This document shows, piece after piece, positions 12,774-19,381 of a DNA stretch of 26,283 bases. Position 1 is the stretch's first letter. The number at the start of each line of letters is the position of its first letter. Source of the stretch: a virus; IMG/VR virus record IMGVR_UViG_3300022200_007276, positions 1 to 26,283 of that record; one strand, given 5' to 3'. A program made the position numbers and the translations under genes. The notes below the pieces were generated by a model. The model worked only from the letters and a program-made list of their open reading frames with translations, made no database searches and was not told where the DNA came from.

Positions 12774-13013
12774 ATGACAAACGTGAACGAACAAACTGAA
12801 CCAGCAGAAGGCGAAAAAGTTAGTGTGCCTGATCTGTTTCGTGTGCGGTGGTGGGTACAGGACACAATGGAGAGCGGGCACTGGGAGGTGTCTGGTTTGG
12901 TTGGACTAAAAACGGCGCAGCAATATTGTCGATGCGGGCACTATGAACAAGCTGGGATTGTGCTTGATGAGGAGGGCTGGCCACCCTATGAAGGGGATTG
13001 GTGGGCACACTAA
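12774..13013 (+). CDS. Cassette ORF, Trp-rich small protein (79 aa)
   Basis: GAGGAA precedes ATG 12774. The product is acidic at the start (NEQTEPAEGEKVSVP) and then very rich in Trp and Cys (FRVRWWVQDTMESGHWE, CRCGHYEQAG, WPPYEGDWWAH). It resembles small orphan proteins of phages and cassettes but matches no family I know. It is the only ORF between the unclear separator at 12721-12773 and attC-like site 4, and its stop lies in the outer arm of that site. Confidence 0.65.
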   Translation: MTNVNEQTEPAEGEKVSVPDLFRVRWWVQDTMESGHWEVSGLVGLKTAQQYCRCGHYEQAGIVLDEEGWPPYEGDWWAH

Positions 13014-13067
13014 CCGCTACCTAATTTGCGTAGCGAAGCGGAGTCAAAATTGAGGAAACTGTTATGA
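13008..13067 (+). other. attC-like site 4 (60 bp)
   Basis: Outer arms CACTAAC (13008-13014) and GTTATGA (13061-13067). The inner arms CTACCTAATTTG and CAAAATTGAGGAAAC pair well with bulges around GCGTAGCGAAGCGGAGT, a central motif shared with other sites. GAGGAA in the right inner arm is at ribosome-site distance from the ATG in the right outer arm. Confidence 0.75.
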
Positions 13068-13264
13068 CGGATGCAGAACTGATAGCGCGGCAGGCAAAAG
13101 AAATTGCCGAATTGAAACTGCTGACAATTGAGTTGCAGGGCAGGATAGACAGGGCGCTCGGGCAAATTTATTGTATTGGTGGCCCACTTAATGACAACGC
13201 AAGGCGGTACAACAAGGAGCAGCTTGCGGAATGGTTTCGGGTTAAAGAACGGCTTGAGTCATAA
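13064..13264 (+). CDS. Cassette ORF, coiled-coil phage protein (66 aa)
   Basis: The start ATG is the ATG of the GTTATGA arm of attC-like site 4, with GAGGAA seven bases upstream, also inside the site. The first half is a heptad-like helix (LIARQAKEIAELKLLTIELQ) common in small phage proteins; the second half is basic (DNARRYNKEQLAEWFRV). The stop TAA falls in the next attC-like site. Function unknown; oligomerisation is likely. Confidence 0.7.
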   Translation: MTDAELIARQAKEIAELKLLTIELQGRIDRALGQIYCIGGPLNDNARRYNKEQLAEWFRVKERLES

Positions 13265-13331
13265 CGACCAGCATAACCGGAACGAATGGAGCGCAGCGGA
13301 ATGAGTGTCCGCGTTAATGCGCTTGTTATAT
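13259..13331 (+). other. attC-like site 5 (73 bp)
   Basis: Outer arms TCATAAC (13259-13265) and GTTATAT (13325-13331). Inner arms CAGCATAACCGGA and TCCGCGTTAATGCGC pair over most of their length, and GAATGGAGCGCAGCGGAATGAG forms the tip. This is one of the clearest sites. Confidence 0.75.
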
Positions 13332-13345
13332 TTTTGAGGTGATTT

Positions 13346-13540
13346 ATGGCAAAACTGAAAAGGATCTGGATTGAACGAGACTTGGCCGATATTGGTTGTA
13401 AAGAGGCTATCCACATTGCTTGGGATAATGATCGACACCAAAGAATCGAATTAGAAGGGGATACACCGAAGGACATGATTAAAGCGCTGGACTTTGCTGT
13501 AAGGCTGCTTAAATCAGAATTTAAAGGCAATGAAATATAA
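13346..13540 (+). CDS. Cassette ORF of unknown function (64 aa)
   Basis: GAGGTG sits five bases before ATG 13346, just past attC-like site 5. The product starts basic (MAKLKRIWIERDLADIGC), has a strand KEAIHIAWDNDRHQRIEL and a helix DMIKALDFAVRLLKS. It looks like a compact beta-beta-alpha fold. No family recognised. The TAA lies in the degenerate site 6. Confidence 0.65.
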   Translation: MAKLKRIWIERDLADIGCKEAIHIAWDNDRHQRIELEGDTPKDMIKALDFAVRLLKSEFKGNEI

Positions 13541-13588
13541 CACGTTATTAACCGAACTTAGCGGAGTTTTATAAATAATGAATTATAT
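13535..13588 (+). other. Degenerate attC-like site 6 (54 bp)
   Basis: Left arm ATATAAC (13535-13541) pairs with ATTATAT (13582-13588), where the G expected in GTT is A. The inner arms CGTTATTAACCGAACT and AGTTTTATAAATAATG pair well around TAGCGG. The fold is kept but the conserved cleavage triplet is lost, so this site may be inactive. Confidence 0.6.
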
Positions 13589-13619
13589 ATGCAAAACCAA
13601 TTTAAATAGGAAAACCACT

Positions 13620-13835
13620 ATGAACTACGGCGGAACACTCGAAGAAAACAAAGAATGCGCGCTTGAAGACATTGCACTGCAAGTTGACCGAATTGACAAC
13701 TTACTGGCAAGTATGTCTATGCCGATTGATAACTCAATTCATGTTGAAGCTCTAAAAGAGGCATTACCGGAGATGAAAGGTCCGCTAATACAGGCTTACT
13801 TTGAGCTGGGCGGTGTGGATGTGTGGGGCATATAA
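13620..13835 (+). CDS. Cassette ORF (71 aa), partly duplicated downstream
   Basis: I use ATG 13620 (AGGAAAA eight bases upstream) rather than ATG 13578, which lies in the degenerate attC-like site. The product is acidic and helical: GTLEENKECALEDIALQVDR, then a turn SMSMPIDNSIHVEAL and a helix LPEMKGPLIQAYFEL. Seventy bases of it (13684-13753) recur exactly at 15020-15089. No known family. A small regulator or a binding partner is conceivable. Its TAA falls in site 7. Confidence 0.7.
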   Translation: MNYGGTLEENKECALEDIALQVDRIDNLLASMSMPIDNSIHVEALKEALPEMKGPLIQAYFELGGVDVWGI

Positions 13836-13916
13836 CGAATTAGCTCAGTGGAGCCGCCACTGAGTGACTATTGAAAACCGGACGTTCTCGGCTTCCACTG
13901 AAGCGACTGGTTATAC
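13830..13916 (+). other. attC-like site 7 (87 bp)
   Basis: Outer arms ATATAAC (13830-13836) and GTTATAC (13910-13916). The inner arms AGCTCAGTGGAGCCG and CGGCTTCCACTGAAGCG pair over 14 bases with bulges. The long central part (about 32 bases) makes a large variable tip as in long attC sites. Confidence 0.75.
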
Positions 13917-13931
13917 ATTTTGAGGTGAGTT

Positions 13932-14225
13932 ATGGAAACAAAAGAAATATTGAAACTGAAGATTGAAAGTAGCGATTTTGACAAAGACCTTACAATAGCA
14001 GGATATTTCAAACTACTACTAACAGAACTCTGGAAAGAAGGGGAATGTTTCAGCGGAAAGCGACCATTTGGCAATAGCGGGTGGGAGTACGACGTTTACA
14101 GGCCGCTGATAAAAGCAGGGGTTATTAGCGGTGAGCTAGATGAATATGACTGCGTAGAAGATTGCGACAGGAAAGAGGCAGACGGCAAAGTCTTGGAATT
14201 GATTGAAGCCGCCTTGGCTGTATAA
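13932..14225 (+). CDS. Cassette ORF, conserved-looking phage protein (97 aa)
   Basis: GAGGTGAG precedes ATG 13932. The C-terminal half contains ECFSGKRPFGNSGWEYDVY followed by RPLIKAGVISGEL, a motif I know from small early proteins in unrelated siphophages and myophages. The N-terminal part is helical (TIAGYFKLLLTELWKEG). So this cassette carries a phage-type gene rather than a typical integron gene. Function unknown. Its TAA is in site 8. Confidence 0.75.
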   Translation: METKEILKLKIESSDFDKDLTIAGYFKLLLTELWKEGECFSGKRPFGNSGWEYDVYRPLIKAGVISGELDEYDCVEDCDRKEADGKVLELIEAALAV

Positions 14226-14288
14226 CCCTAAGCTCACTGCGCGAACGAAGCGCCAGCGTAGTGAGTCCAGTGCAGCGTGTTGTTATGG
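14220..14288 (+). other. attC-like site 8 (69 bp)
   Basis: Outer arms GTATAAC (14220-14226) and GTTATGG (14282-14288). The first bases (TATAACCCTAAGC) resemble sites 1 and 2, and GTAGTGAGTCC recurs from site 2. Inner pairing is AAGCTCACTG with CAGTGCAGCGT, with a GCGCGAACGAAGCG segment forming a side stem. Confidence 0.65.
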
Positions 14289-14297
14289 CTTTTTACT

Positions 14298-14609
14298 ATG
14301 AGACGACTAATTTATTTTGATGAAAGGGAGATGCTGCTTTGTGAATGGGCGCGCGAATATAGAATGAAGCGGCAAACGTTAGCGCGGAGATTAAACTCTG
14401 GCTGGAATATTGAAACCGCATTGACACATCCCGTCCGCGACCCAATAAACATGGATGCAGAAACCGCCAGAATCATTGGCGAGGAATACTACAATTCAGT
14501 GCCTTGTAGAAAATGCGGATGCAAAATCAGGAACACTAAAAAAGGCTATTGCCCAGTTTGCAAAAGAAGCAAAGCAAAAGAGGATTACCGTAATGCAAAA
14601 ACTGCTTGA
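14298..14609 (+). CDS. Cassette ORF, zinc-ribbon protein related to phage HNH accessory domains (103 aa)
   Basis: ATG 14298 is preferred over an upstream GTG inside the attC-like site; no clear ribosome site is visible. Residues about 20-45 read WAREYRMKRQTLARRLNSGW then NIETALTHPVR, the DNA-binding unit often attached to phage HNH and AP2 proteins. The C-terminus has a four-Cys zinc ribbon (CRKCGCKI, then GYCPVCKRS). No HNH catalytic block is present, so it is probably a DNA-binding protein rather than a nuclease. Its last 17 bases overlap the next ORF. Confidence 0.65.
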   Translation: MRRLIYFDEREMLLCEWAREYRMKRQTLARRLNSGWNIETALTHPVRDPINMDAETARIIGEEYYNSVPCRKCGCKIRNTKKGYCPVCKRSKAKEDYRNAKTA

Positions 14610-14742
14610 TTATTTTTCACCACACCGACGAATTGCAAGGAAACTGCGATGGCTGCAACACTATGCAGGAAAGCATTATTACACTATTGCAACTGGCAAA
14701 TTTGGAAAGATGGCGCAGGACTTTGAAAGGTTTGAGCCATAA
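14593..14742 (+). CDS. Small basic ORF overlapping the zinc-ribbon gene (49 aa)
   Basis: ATG 14593 lies within the last codons of the zinc-ribbon ORF in another frame. The product MQKLLDYFSPHRRIARKLRW continues with LQHYAGKHYYTIATGKFGKM and is strongly basic and aromatic. It ends with TAA in the outer arm of site 9, which argues for a real second ORF in the same cassette. Similar short KLRWLQHYAGKHYYTIATGKF-type peptides occur in phages. Function unknown. Confidence 0.6.
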   Translation: MQKLLDYFSPHRRIARKLRWLQHYAGKHYYTIATGKFGKMAQDFERFEP

Positions 14743-14784
14743 CCCTGCGAACACGGGTTTATCCCGTGCTTTGCGTTGTTAGTG
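14737..14784 (+). other. attC-like site 9 (48 bp)
   Basis: Outer arms CCATAAC (14737-14743) and GTTAGTG (14778-14784). Inner arms GCGAACACGGG and CCCGTGCTTTGCG pair almost fully around TTTAT. It is the shortest and cleanest hairpin in the array. In the plus RNA it has no T-run, so it is not a terminator. Confidence 0.75.
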
Positions 14785-14810
14785 TGTAACCAACTACGAA
14801 GGAGAGAGAA

Positions 14811-15023
14811 ATGCTTGAAGATTTGATTAAGTGGCTAGAGCAACAAAACCCTGAGTTAACCGTGCCTCACGGGTTCGGGGAACCTGACAGCTATCGTGGA
14901 TATTATGATGAAATTGCATTCGCGCCAAAAGAAAACGTGACCTTTGGAGAAATGCTAGAACATGCGAAGAGTGCCCTAGGTGCAACCTTCACCGGCTACA
15001 AAGGTGGCGAACACACCATTTGA
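14811..15023 (+). CDS. Phage protein with truncated C-terminus (70 aa)
   Basis: GGAGAG lies five bases before ATG 14811. Residues 21-65 (FGEPDSYRGYYDEIAFAPKE, then a helix LEHAKSALGATFTGYKGGEH) form a motif found in many phages, usually followed by a further 20-40 residues. Here the frame ends right after GGEHTI, exactly where the 70-base copy of the upstream cassette begins. I infer that recombination replaced its 3' end. Whether the short form works is unknown. Confidence 0.65.
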   Translation: MLEDLIKWLEQQNPELTVPHGFGEPDSYRGYYDEIAFAPKENVTFGEMLEHAKSALGATFTGYKGGEHTI

Positions 15024-15156
15024 CCGAATTGACAACTTACTGGCAAGTATGTCTATGCCGATTGATAACTCAATTCATGTTGAAGCTCTGAAAGGGTCTT
15101 TGCCAGAAATGAAAAGTAAGCGGAATAAGCATTGCGGTTCTACCCACTACCTTTAA
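15020..15156 (+). pseudogene. Partial second copy of cassette gene 13620-13835
   Basis: The first 70 bases equal 13684-13753 exactly. The next 27 are a diverged homologue (LKGSLPEMK versus LKEALPEMK), and then the sequence becomes unrelated (SKRNKHCGSTHYL) and stops. The 5' end of the gene, with its start and ribosome site, is missing. An internal ATG (MSMPIDNS...) could still give a 35-residue peptide. It joins directly onto the truncated gene at 14811-15023. Confidence 0.75.
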
Positions 15157-15175
15157 CCCTTAACCCAGAGATAAC
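15152..15175 (+). repeat. 24-bp direct repeat, copy 1, attC half-site-like
   Basis: Identical to 15341-15364. The part CTTAACCCAGAGATAACCGG (15159-15178) matches the left arm of attC-like site 2 (12361-12380) at 17 of 20 bases, but no GTTA right arm follows. Confidence 0.8.
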
Positions 15176-15180
15176 CGGTC

Positions 15181-15345
15181 ATGGATTTATATTATAGGTT
15201 CTGGTGCCACTACGACGCTAAGCAGGGATGGGCCAAGGTGTACTGGTGTAGCAATAAAGTTTGGTACCAAGAAGATGGTGGTTGCCTGTCTCTATCAAGG
15301 CTGGTGCCACGCGATATACGCCTAGCAACCATGCTTGAGTTTTAA
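15181..15345 (+). CDS. Small aromatic ORF between direct repeats (54 aa)
   Basis: ATG 15181 follows AGAGATAACCGGTC; the ribosome site is weak. The product MDLYYRFWCHYDAKQGWAKV continues with YWCSNKVWYQEDGG and LSRLVPRDIRLATML. Rich in W, Y and C, it resembles short phage proteins with strand-forming YWC patterns. It is flanked by the two 24-bp repeats, so it looks like one more cassette unit, the last before the convergent tail operon. Its TAA is inside the second repeat. Confidence 0.55.
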   Translation: MDLYYRFWCHYDAKQGWAKVYWCSNKVWYQEDGGCLSLSRLVPRDIRLATMLEF

Positions 15346-15364
15346 CCCTTAACCCAGAGATAAC
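15341..15364 (+). repeat. 24-bp direct repeat, copy 2
   Basis: Exact copy of 15152-15175. It overlaps the stop codon of the preceding ORF and touches the stop codon (CTA complement, 15364-15366) of the convergent tail gene. No terminator is seen between the converging operons. Confidence 0.8.
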
Positions 15365-15738
15365 TAAGGAGCCGCAACAATATCAGTCCCATCATAATAA
15401 TAACGACCTACTGTCGAGGCTAAAATTGCTACGCCGGTTTGCCCTGTTATTTTAAGGGTGAGCGTTTGGGCTGTTGAGTTCTTGATGATTCGCTCTGGGC
15501 CTTTAGTGGGAAAGATAACGTCACGCCCCGTGGTTAATGCTACGGTTGAATCTGTAATCGCGAGCACTTTGTGGAACCCTTGATCGGCCGTTAGCGTTAG
15601 GTCTGCATCTGAGGTGAAGTCTACCGTGATCCGGCCTGAAGATGCTTTCTCTAATGTATCGAAATACTCATTGGCCAGCACATAATTAGCCAGCCCATTT
15701 GCCAGTAGTGTCATCCCTAAAAAGGTACTTGTGCTCAT
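15364..15738 (-). CDS. Small tail-end protein (124 aa)
   Basis: Start chosen at MSTSTFLGMTLL (ATG 15736-15738), which overlaps the TGA of the big tail protein (ATGA); a longer frame to 15825 lies inside that gene. The protein is beta-rich with an N-terminal helix (LLANGLANYVLANEYF) and strands such as GRITVDFTSDADLTLTADQ, IIKNSTAQTLTLKITGQTG and RYYYDGTDIVAAP. This looks like a small tail-fibre or host-contact module at the end of the tail operon. No named family recognised. Confidence 0.65.
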   Translation of the reverse strand: MSTSTFLGMTLLANGLANYVLANEYFDTLEKASSGRITVDFTSDADLTLTADQGFHKVLAITDSTVALTTGRDVIFPTKGPERIIKNSTAQTLTLKITGQTGVAILASTVGRYYYDGTDIVAAP

Positions 15739-18700
15739 AGTGTTATCTCTGCTACATATCCACGCCCTACAATGGCGGACATCTGGTAGACGCGGAGGGT
15801 TAAGGTGGTCTGGTTGCTTCCCCAATCAGTGACTTGATTGGCAGATGTGTACTGAACTGCTGGCGTGGTCGACGTTAGCGTCCTGACGACAGTCGCCCCA
15901 TTCATAATGTCAATTTCATAGCTCTCTGAATCCTCACCAATGGGCGCCTCTACGCCATTTGTCCACCAGCTACTTGATAAGCGTGATCTTCTTAACCACG
16001 TTAAATCCCAGTTATCAGAGCCATCAATAGACCCGTCAAGCTGAACAGGAGAAAGAGGCTTTTTATTCACGCCTAAATAGGTGAAAGCTGTCTCTTGTAC
16101 GGAGTCAATATTCTTGCCAGACGTTAATCCTTTATAGAGCCTCTCTGCCCCGATGTCAGAGATGTTGGCCGCAATAAAGGCGGCATCTGCGTCGCTGAGA
16201 AACACAAACACATCACCATCAACGTGGGTGCCGGTATATTGCTCTGTGCCTTTAGCCCCCCGCACAAATGTATCAAGGGTATACGATCCATCTGCATTTA
16301 ATGTGGCGTTGGCAAACTGGATTAATTCCATGCGGCCAGGAACACCATAGGCGGCCCAATTCATACCCGTTAACATTTGCTCTTGGGTGATCGAGGATAT
16401 GAGCATATCACTACTGTAAAAATCTACAGTTAATGTGTTGACTCGATCAATCACAGCGCCATCGTTAACAGGTAAAGAACCCCTACAAATACCCGCCGTG
16501 ACCGGGCCTCTAAAGCTCTGGACAGACTTCCACGTCTGACCACTATCGACGGATCGCGTAATTGACCCGCCCGGCCAGCTTGAAGTCTTACCGCTTAACG
16601 CTCCGGCAAAACCGGGCTTGTCGTCTTCATCCCTAATTAAAGGAATATCCAATAAATGCATAATGGACGCGCCCGCATATTTCACGACGGTATCACCGAG
16701 AACACCTTGACCGCCTACCGCGTTTTGAACATGAATAGCGGCATCATTCACCACACCCTGGCATTGCACACGGCCATCGGCTAAATGATTTACTTCCGTC
16801 AATTTTATTTCATAAGTAGCTTCAGGCGCGGGAATGGTAATAACGTCAGCAGACTCTAGTGCTTGGTATGTTTGAGGCAAGGTAAAGGTATTAAACCGTT
16901 GTCGCTCTGTCCATTTGCGATCAATCTCATGGTTAGCCAGTTGCGCTGCTTCGTCCACAGTAAAAACAATGGCGAGGTCATAAGATTCAATACTCACCGC
17001 TTGCGAGGCTAATCGCTCAATAGACGGCTGAACGTTCTTATTGTAATTGCGATCAGCATCGAGAAAGCCAATATCAACCCGTTTGGGTAGCTGCTTTGCC
17101 ATCTCAAATGTTGTTGATAATGCAGGGCTTGGGGCAGAACCAGCCGGTCTACAATCCAAGTCTTCGTAATCAATGGTCATCACGGAAGACTGACCACGAG
17201 CCACACATCTTAATTGATACCCTGAGTCTACAACGTCAAAGTGATAACCCGCCATCAAGGTCTCTATCGCTGTGCGAATAGGCTTAAGGCCCGCTGTTTT
17301 AAAGCCTCTCACCGTGTCAGTCAGCAACGTAACGTCAATATCTGACGGCTCAATTAAAGAGGAGGCCTCCATTCTTTCTCTGACGACTGCGGCGAGGGAT
17401 TGGCCGCCGCCATTAGGGGTCGGGAGTCGCCAGCTTTGTACATTTCCTGATAAGGTTGATCCCGCGATATACCGAAACCGCGTAAGAAGATTTCCCCGAA
17501 TACTAAAATTAAGACTGGCGTAAGCGCCTGAAAAATCGCCAATAGGGACAACTACAGGGTCGGCCTGATAACCCTCTTCAAATAAAATGGGGTGATAATG
17601 GTCGTTAGGTGCCGCCACCGTTCTGGTTTGCACCCATAACAGCCCAGTAGAGTCATCAAACATAACCCGCGAGGCGTTACCAAAGATGTCAGTGCCGAAA
17701 GAGACCGCCATGCTACTTAACAAATTAAGGTCGCTATCGTATTTCTTAACTAGGGTTTCACTGACGGCATAGATATTACCAGAATCATCGACGGCAATAA
17801 GAGCAATGTCTGATCCATAAACCACGCTGTTCAATCCGACATAGATTTTCCAGGGGGAAACAAGGTCGAAATAATAATAGGTTCCATCCTTTAGGTAATA
17901 TCGGCCAAAACTACTAAAGCAATTAAAGGTAATGCCGCCACGGAGAAGGTCAATTTGCGCTGTTGTGAGAGGGCGAGCGTCTGGCGGGAACCCCTCTACA
18001 TCAGCCCACCCCTCGGCAGCTCTTGGCACAAAAGCACCGGGGCCATCGTTTTCTGATGAGAGAAGAAAAGGCTGGGTCTCTAGCCCCATAGCATACGACC
18101 AGCCGTCTACTGGGTCGGTGGTATGTTCTACTGCATAAACATACGCCGTACCATTACTTAAGTGTGGCGCATTAATGTAAATGGCAGCGCCTGGGCGGTC
18201 TCTTTCTTCTTCATGCAAAAGCACAGGATCGGCGCTGCCATCACCAACAATTAATTCAGCCTTGACCTCCATGCCAGGGATACTATTGCCGTAATCCTTC
18301 AACGGCATGTCGTACACGAATAAGACTGTGTAACCACGCCAGGCTGAAGCTCTGCCAGCCCCCCTGTCTGCTTCGTAACGGGGGTCAACTGGCTGATCAT
18401 CCATTCCCGGGTACAGTCGCACCGTCCCACCAGTGGGGTTAGTGTTCAGGCTGGCTTTTAATAAGCCGGTGTCGGCCTGAAGCGAGAGCGTAGGAAATAT
18501 TTCACCCGAGGCAGCAGCCGTTGCCAAATCTTCGGTTAAGCTGTTTGACACTAAATTAGGCCCAAACCATAGCCTACCTATGCCATCGACGGGGTGGTCA
18601 GCCAGGATAATAGCCCCTGTCCAGAATGCTTCGTCGTTCTTCGTTGTGCCAGCATCGCCGCCTTTACCGCCCTCATTATCGGTTTTAACAGGGACAATTT

Positions 18701-18977
18701 TTCTTTCCCCCCCCTCAACCCAAACGACACTCCCGACCGCAGGAAACTTGCCATTACCGCGATTAATGGGGGCTCCATACTCCGACGTTTGAGCTGAGGC
18801 ATCGTCGATTTTTAAACCCTGTAAATCGGGGCCGGGAGGTGGATCCAAAAAACCACCGATAGCGGCTCCGTATGCGGCGCCTTGTAGTGTAGCGAAAAGG
18901 TTTGCACCAGCAGGGCCACCATAAACAGCGGCAACGACACCACCAACAGCAGCGCCTATTCCTTGACCTACACTCAT
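15735..18977 (-). CDS. Tail tip/hub protein with Phage-tail_3-type domain (1080 aa)
   Basis: A very long gene after the NlpC/P60 gene, with an ATGA overlap. The N-terminus is glycine-rich and hydrophobic (MSVGQGIGAAVGGVVAAVYG) and is followed by DLQGLKIDDASAQTSEYGAP and then GKFPAVGSVVWVEGG, typical for gpJ-like central tail proteins of the GTA/JannaschGp28 type. The middle holds a beta-rich WD-like stretch (DSGNIYAVSETLVKKYDSDLNLLSS). Later the segment ERQRFNTFTLPQTYQALESA, with EIDRKWTERQR, is the hub domain that threads the tail. The C-terminus is fibronectin-like. It probably forms the tip that contacts the receptor. Confidence 0.8.
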   Translation of the reverse strand: MSVGQGIGAAVGGVVAAVYGGPAGANLFATLQGAAYGAAIGGFLDPPPGPDLQGLKIDDASAQTSEYGAPINRGNGKFPAVGSVVWVEGGERKIVPVKTDNEGGKGGDAGTTKNDEAFWTGAIILADHPVDGIGRLWFGPNLVSNSLTEDLATAAASGEIFPTLSLQADTGLLKASLNTNPTGGTVRLYPGMDDQPVDPRYEADRGAGRASAWRGYTVLFVYDMPLKDYGNSIPGMEVKAELIVGDGSADPVLLHEEERDRPGAAIYINAPHLSNGTAYVYAVEHTTDPVDGWSYAMGLETQPFLLSSENDGPGAFVPRAAEGWADVEGFPPDARPLTTAQIDLLRGGITFNCFSSFGRYYLKDGTYYYFDLVSPWKIYVGLNSVVYGSDIALIAVDDSGNIYAVSETLVKKYDSDLNLLSSMAVSFGTDIFGNASRVMFDDSTGLLWVQTRTVAAPNDHYHPILFEEGYQADPVVVPIGDFSGAYASLNFSIRGNLLTRFRYIAGSTLSGNVQSWRLPTPNGGGQSLAAVVRERMEASSLIEPSDIDVTLLTDTVRGFKTAGLKPIRTAIETLMAGYHFDVVDSGYQLRCVARGQSSVMTIDYEDLDCRPAGSAPSPALSTTFEMAKQLPKRVDIGFLDADRNYNKNVQPSIERLASQAVSIESYDLAIVFTVDEAAQLANHEIDRKWTERQRFNTFTLPQTYQALESADVITIPAPEATYEIKLTEVNHLADGRVQCQGVVNDAAIHVQNAVGGQGVLGDTVVKYAGASIMHLLDIPLIRDEDDKPGFAGALSGKTSSWPGGSITRSVDSGQTWKSVQSFRGPVTAGICRGSLPVNDGAVIDRVNTLTVDFYSSDMLISSITQEQMLTGMNWAAYGVPGRMELIQFANATLNADGSYTLDTFVRGAKGTEQYTGTHVDGDVFVFLSDADAAFIAANISDIGAERLYKGLTSGKNIDSVQETAFTYLGVNKKPLSPVQLDGSIDGSDNWDLTWLRRSRLSSSWWTNGVEAPIGEDSESYEIDIMNGATVVRTLTSTTPAVQYTSANQVTDWGSNQTTLTLRVYQMSAIVGRGYVAEITL

Positions 18978-19381
18978 GGCACAATCCTATAGACGTGTTT
19001 AAGTTGGGGAAGCCAGGGCTTGAATGATTGCTCGGTGACACAGCCTGTGTCTGAATAGGCGTGAATCACGTTCTCTCCCGTATAGATGCCGATATGTCTG
19101 GGAGCCGTGGTGATACGGAATAACACAACGTCACCCGCTGATAATTCGGGCAGGGGGATTTCTTCAAGATGGGGCTGTTCAGATAAGCCTTTTTCTAGTA
19201 GCCCTTGATAGGGTCGTTTGGGGTAGCCTTTCTGATCTTTATAGGGCAGGTTTAATCCTTTCAAGACGTGAACCAGTACGCCCGCACAATCCAGCGCCAA
19301 ACGACAAACCCTGCCTTGGTGGAGAAAAGGCGTACCCATACATTCGCGGGCAAGCGCAATAACGGCATCAGCTTGTGCCAT
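18974..19381 (-). CDS. Tail peptidoglycan hydrolase, NlpC/P60
   Basis: Start at MAQADAVIALAREC (ATG 19379-19381, with GAGGAGT eight bases upstream); the longer frame is an artefact inside DUF2163. The 135-residue protein has the catalytic Cys in LDCAG (Cys32), His in PRHIGIY (His96) and a further His in VIHAYSD (His107), and it contains SAGDVVLFR before them. This is the tail-tip NlpC/P60 endopeptidase, the lambda gpK equivalent, that locally opens the cell wall during DNA injection. It overlaps DUF2163 by 14 bases. Confidence 0.9.
   Translation of the reverse strand: MAQADAVIALARECMGTPFLHQGRVCRLALDCAGVLVHVLKGLNLPYKDQKGYPKRPYQGLLEKGLSEQPHLEEIPLPELSAGDVVLFRITTAPRHIGIYTGENVIHAYSDTGCVTEQSFKPWLPQLKHVYRIVP

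Noticed and set aside
12717-12825. Possible attC-like site 3 between ORFs 12391-12720 and 12774-13013
   Set aside because: A TAAC left arm exists, but the nearest GTTAGTG right arm lies 100 bases away inside the next ORF and the inner pairing is weak. I list only the small hairpin and leave the site unassigned.
12002-14784. CRISPR array as explanation for the repeated separators
   Set aside because: The repeats are not identical, they are 48-87 bp long with internal inverted structure, and the spacers are 200-300 bp coding units. That does not fit CRISPR.
14737-14784. Reading the clean hairpin at site 9 as an intrinsic terminator
   Set aside because: The stem is not followed by a T-run on either strand, and its outer arms match the attC-like pattern of the other sites.
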